Source: Candidatus Obscuribacterales bacterium
GTDB lineage: Bacteria > Cyanobacteriota > Vampirovibrionia > Obscuribacterales > Obscuribacteraceae
DNA: 64,000 nt
Assembly (NCBI GenBank): GCA_019745415.1
Contig: JAIETF010000025.1
Span: forward strand, 124,001 to 188,000
Direction: 5' to 3'
Made by a program: the position numbers and the translations under genes. The first letter of the stretch is position 1; every line of letters starts with the position of its first letter. This document shows, piece by piece, positions 62,541-64,000 of the stretch. The notes below the pieces were generated by a model. That model did not search any database, was not told the origin of the DNA, and saw only the letters and a program-made list of their open reading frames with translations.

Positions 62541-64000
62541 GTAGACTCCTTGGCGGCAGAGCATGACGAGATTACGGACTCGGCAGCCATAATGCCTTGA
62601 TACTGGGCTTCTTCAAAGTTAGAAATACCACTCATATCCGAGTGGGCAAAAACTATACTCTTAAAGCGGCGCTCCAGCTTCTGCCGGGCAGTCCAGATAT
62701 AGCCTATAGATGGGCTGACCATACCATGCCCCCAGGGCCAAAGCTCCATTGAAGTTATCAGCGCTGCTATGCCTGGATGCATAGTTTCGAGGTCTTTGAC
62801 AATCTCATCTCGCCAAAAATCTTCGCCCTGAGCTTTTAGAAAGCGCCGGGCTTGAACAGGCGGCATCTGTGCCAGCGGTCGATAATAGGTAATGACGATG
62901 CTGCTTCTTCTAGTGGTGATATCTTGATGATTGGCAACAACATAGCCCAAAGAGTCTCCATAATAGCTGACATTGTCCCAAGCCAAGGGTGTTCCGCGAC
63001 TGCCGGGCACGCCGCTCAATGTAAGGTTAGCCACCAGCCACGGTGCATATTCAGGTTTGCTCTCTAATTTATAATCGGCGACTATATAGGGCGCAATAAA
63101 GCGAGGGGCGGCAAAGACCACAGCCTCTGCTTCCATCGCCTTAGATTCACCGCCTTGCTCATAAATCACCTTGCTTCTCTTATCAGACAAAATTCTCAGA
63201 ACCGGTGCGCTCTCAATAATATGCGCCTTGATTTTCTCTCTTAATTGCTGCACCAAATAGCCATTACCGGAAGGGAATGTCACCACCGAATTGGTCTCGG
63301 CATTGGCGGCTCGCCCGCGCCGACCGGCGAAATAATGCAGACCGGCCCAAGCCGAGATATTTGCCGAAAGGGCACCATAATCGTCGCGACAGCAATAATC
63401 TATGTACCAGCGCAAAGGCTTAGATGAGAAGTCTCGCTGCAAAAGCCACTGAGCAAAAGTAATTTTATCAAGCTCGCGGAACTTGGGGTCTTGCGAACTG
63501 AGATCGACAGGAATAGCAAAAGCAGGTCGACCGTCGACTCCGACTGCATCCCTCAATGTCTGTACAAGTTCAAAAAAGCGCTTTATCTCAAGACTATCCT
63601 CAGGTTTGAGACCACGCCGAGGCACCAACCCATCTTGAAACTGACCATCTTTAAAAAGCCTTTCCTGGGGATCATGACAAAGATGAAGATCGTTATAGCG
63701 AGGCGCCGGCGAAGTATAATCGCCCTCTATAATACCCAGCTCGGCAAATAACAAACGCACATACTCTGACTCCAAATTGGGCAAGGGAACATAGTGCGCC
63801 CCCCAGGGATAGGCGCTCACCTTGTTCTTGCCCGAGCGGCTGTTACCACCGCAATCCGCTTCCAGTTCCAACAAGGTAAAATCATTGAAGCCATTACGCT
63901 GCAACCACCAACCGGCCGAAAGCCCGGCGATGCCACCACCGACGATGACCACTTTACTAAAGCGATCGGCTTTGACCTCGGTATAGAATGAACTATTGAG
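62537..64000 (-). CDS. FAD-dependent amine oxidase-like protein (5' end outside window)
   Basis: At least 487 residues; the frame is open to the window edge, so the true start is probably outside, although a GTG at 63952 begins the Rossmann fold. The FAD motif VVIVGGGIAGLSAGWWL is followed by TLLELEADCGGNSR, as in monoamine/polyamine oxidases, protoporphyrinogen oxidase and carotenoid desaturase relatives. Also seen: FPSGNGYLVQQL, AEAVVFAAPRFIAPY, and near the end the FAD-binding VFAHSDMSGISNFEEAQYQG. The substrate is not evident. It is translationally coupled to the His-rich membrane protein, suggesting a two-part redox system; the convergent speD hints at polyamines. Confidence 0.75.
   Translation of the reverse strand, partial: LNSSFYTEVKADRFSKVVIVGGGIAGLSAGWWLQRNGFNDFTLLELEADCGGNSRSGKNKVSAYPWGAHYVPLPNLESEYVRLLFAELGIIEGDYTSPAPRYNDLHLCHDPQERLFKDGQFQDGLVPRRGLKPEDSLEIKRFFELVQTLRDAVGVDGRPAFAIPVDLSSQDPKFRELDKITFAQWLLQRDFSSKPLRWYIDYCCRDDYGALSANISAWAGLHYFAGRRGRAANAETNSVVTFPSGNGYLVQQLREKIKAHIIESAPVLRILSDKRSKVIYEQGGESKAMEAEAVVFAAPRFIAPYIVADYKLESKPEYAPWLVANLTLSGVPGSRGTPLAWDNVSYYGDSLGYVVANHQDITTRRSSIVITYYRPLAQMPPVQARRFLKAQGEDFWRDEIVKDLETMHPGIAALITSMELWPWGHGMVSPSIGYIWTARQKLERRFKSIVFAHSDMSGISNFEEAQYQGIMAAESVISSCSAAKEST

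Overview
This window looks like chromosomal DNA from a non-photosynthetic relative of Cyanobacteria (Vampirovibrionia/Melainabacteria, Obscuribacter-like). That is an inference from style, not proof. The signs are many long TPR, beta-propeller and glycine-zipper proteins, a giant LysM multidomain protein, lipoproteins with WG repeats, frequent TTG/GTG starts chosen by good ribosome sites, and no photosynthesis genes. No phage, classical intact insertion sequence or CRISPR array was seen. Three tRNA genes are present: Arg-CCG, Val-CAC and Ser-GGA.

Layout. 1-1043: the start of a rhomboid protease (leaving the window) divergent from a WG-repeat lipoprotein. 1060-22210: one very long leftward gene series. 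In transcription order it holds a 2860-residue LysM/annexin-repeat/papain-like protein, two small unknown proteins, a divergent protein kinase-like protein, pyrC, a TPR protein, a beta-propeller protein, tRNA-Arg, and the AddB/AddA recombination nuclease pair; many joints overlap or are nearly touching. 22356-27614: a GyrI-like protein, a Crp/Fnr regulator, recA with a clear terminator, lipoprotein N-acyltransferase (lnt) and a START-like protein. 27627-35053: a small protein, an NAD(P)-binding epimerase-like protein behind a Gly/Ser-rich secreted protein, a lone histidine ammonia-lyase, tRNA-Val, and a putrescine-type aminotransferase with a basic tail. 35881-45233: a large TPR protein, two overlapping GT-C-type membrane proteins, an unknown membrane protein, a transposase-derived zinc-ribbon/winged-helix protein and a membrane TPR protein. 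45298-56974: recG, an MglA-like GTPase, rpmB, hslO, prfA-prmC, tRNA-Ser, tpiA, lipA, a TPR protein and cobS. 56983-64000: TPR and glycine-zipper proteins, an unknown exported repeat protein, a DMT exporter divergent from an Lrp/AsnC regulator, speD, and a membrane protein translationally coupled to an FAD amine oxidase-like protein that runs off the right edge.

Two things stand out. First, the 2860-residue protein joins a LysM domain, 13 perfect QAGDKP repeats, annexin-like repeats with intact type II calcium-site signatures, hydrophobic segments, RHS/YD-like strands, a papain-like Cys-His-Asn domain and a C-terminal membrane helix. Second, a palindrome with the core AACCGATATCGGTT occurs five times between 33.0 and 53.5 kb and was not seen in the other parts of the window. 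Three copies are in intergenic DNA as 32-38 bp perfect palindromes, one sits in frame inside prmC, and the bare core lies inside tpiA. Two of the intergenic copies bracket the transposase-derived gene and its neighbour.

Housekeeping links: AddAB, RecA and RecG cover break processing, strand exchange and fork remodelling. PrfA and PrmC form the release factor/methylase pair. Lnt supports the several predicted lipoproteins. SpeD, the putrescine-type aminotransferase and perhaps the amine oxidase point to polyamine metabolism.
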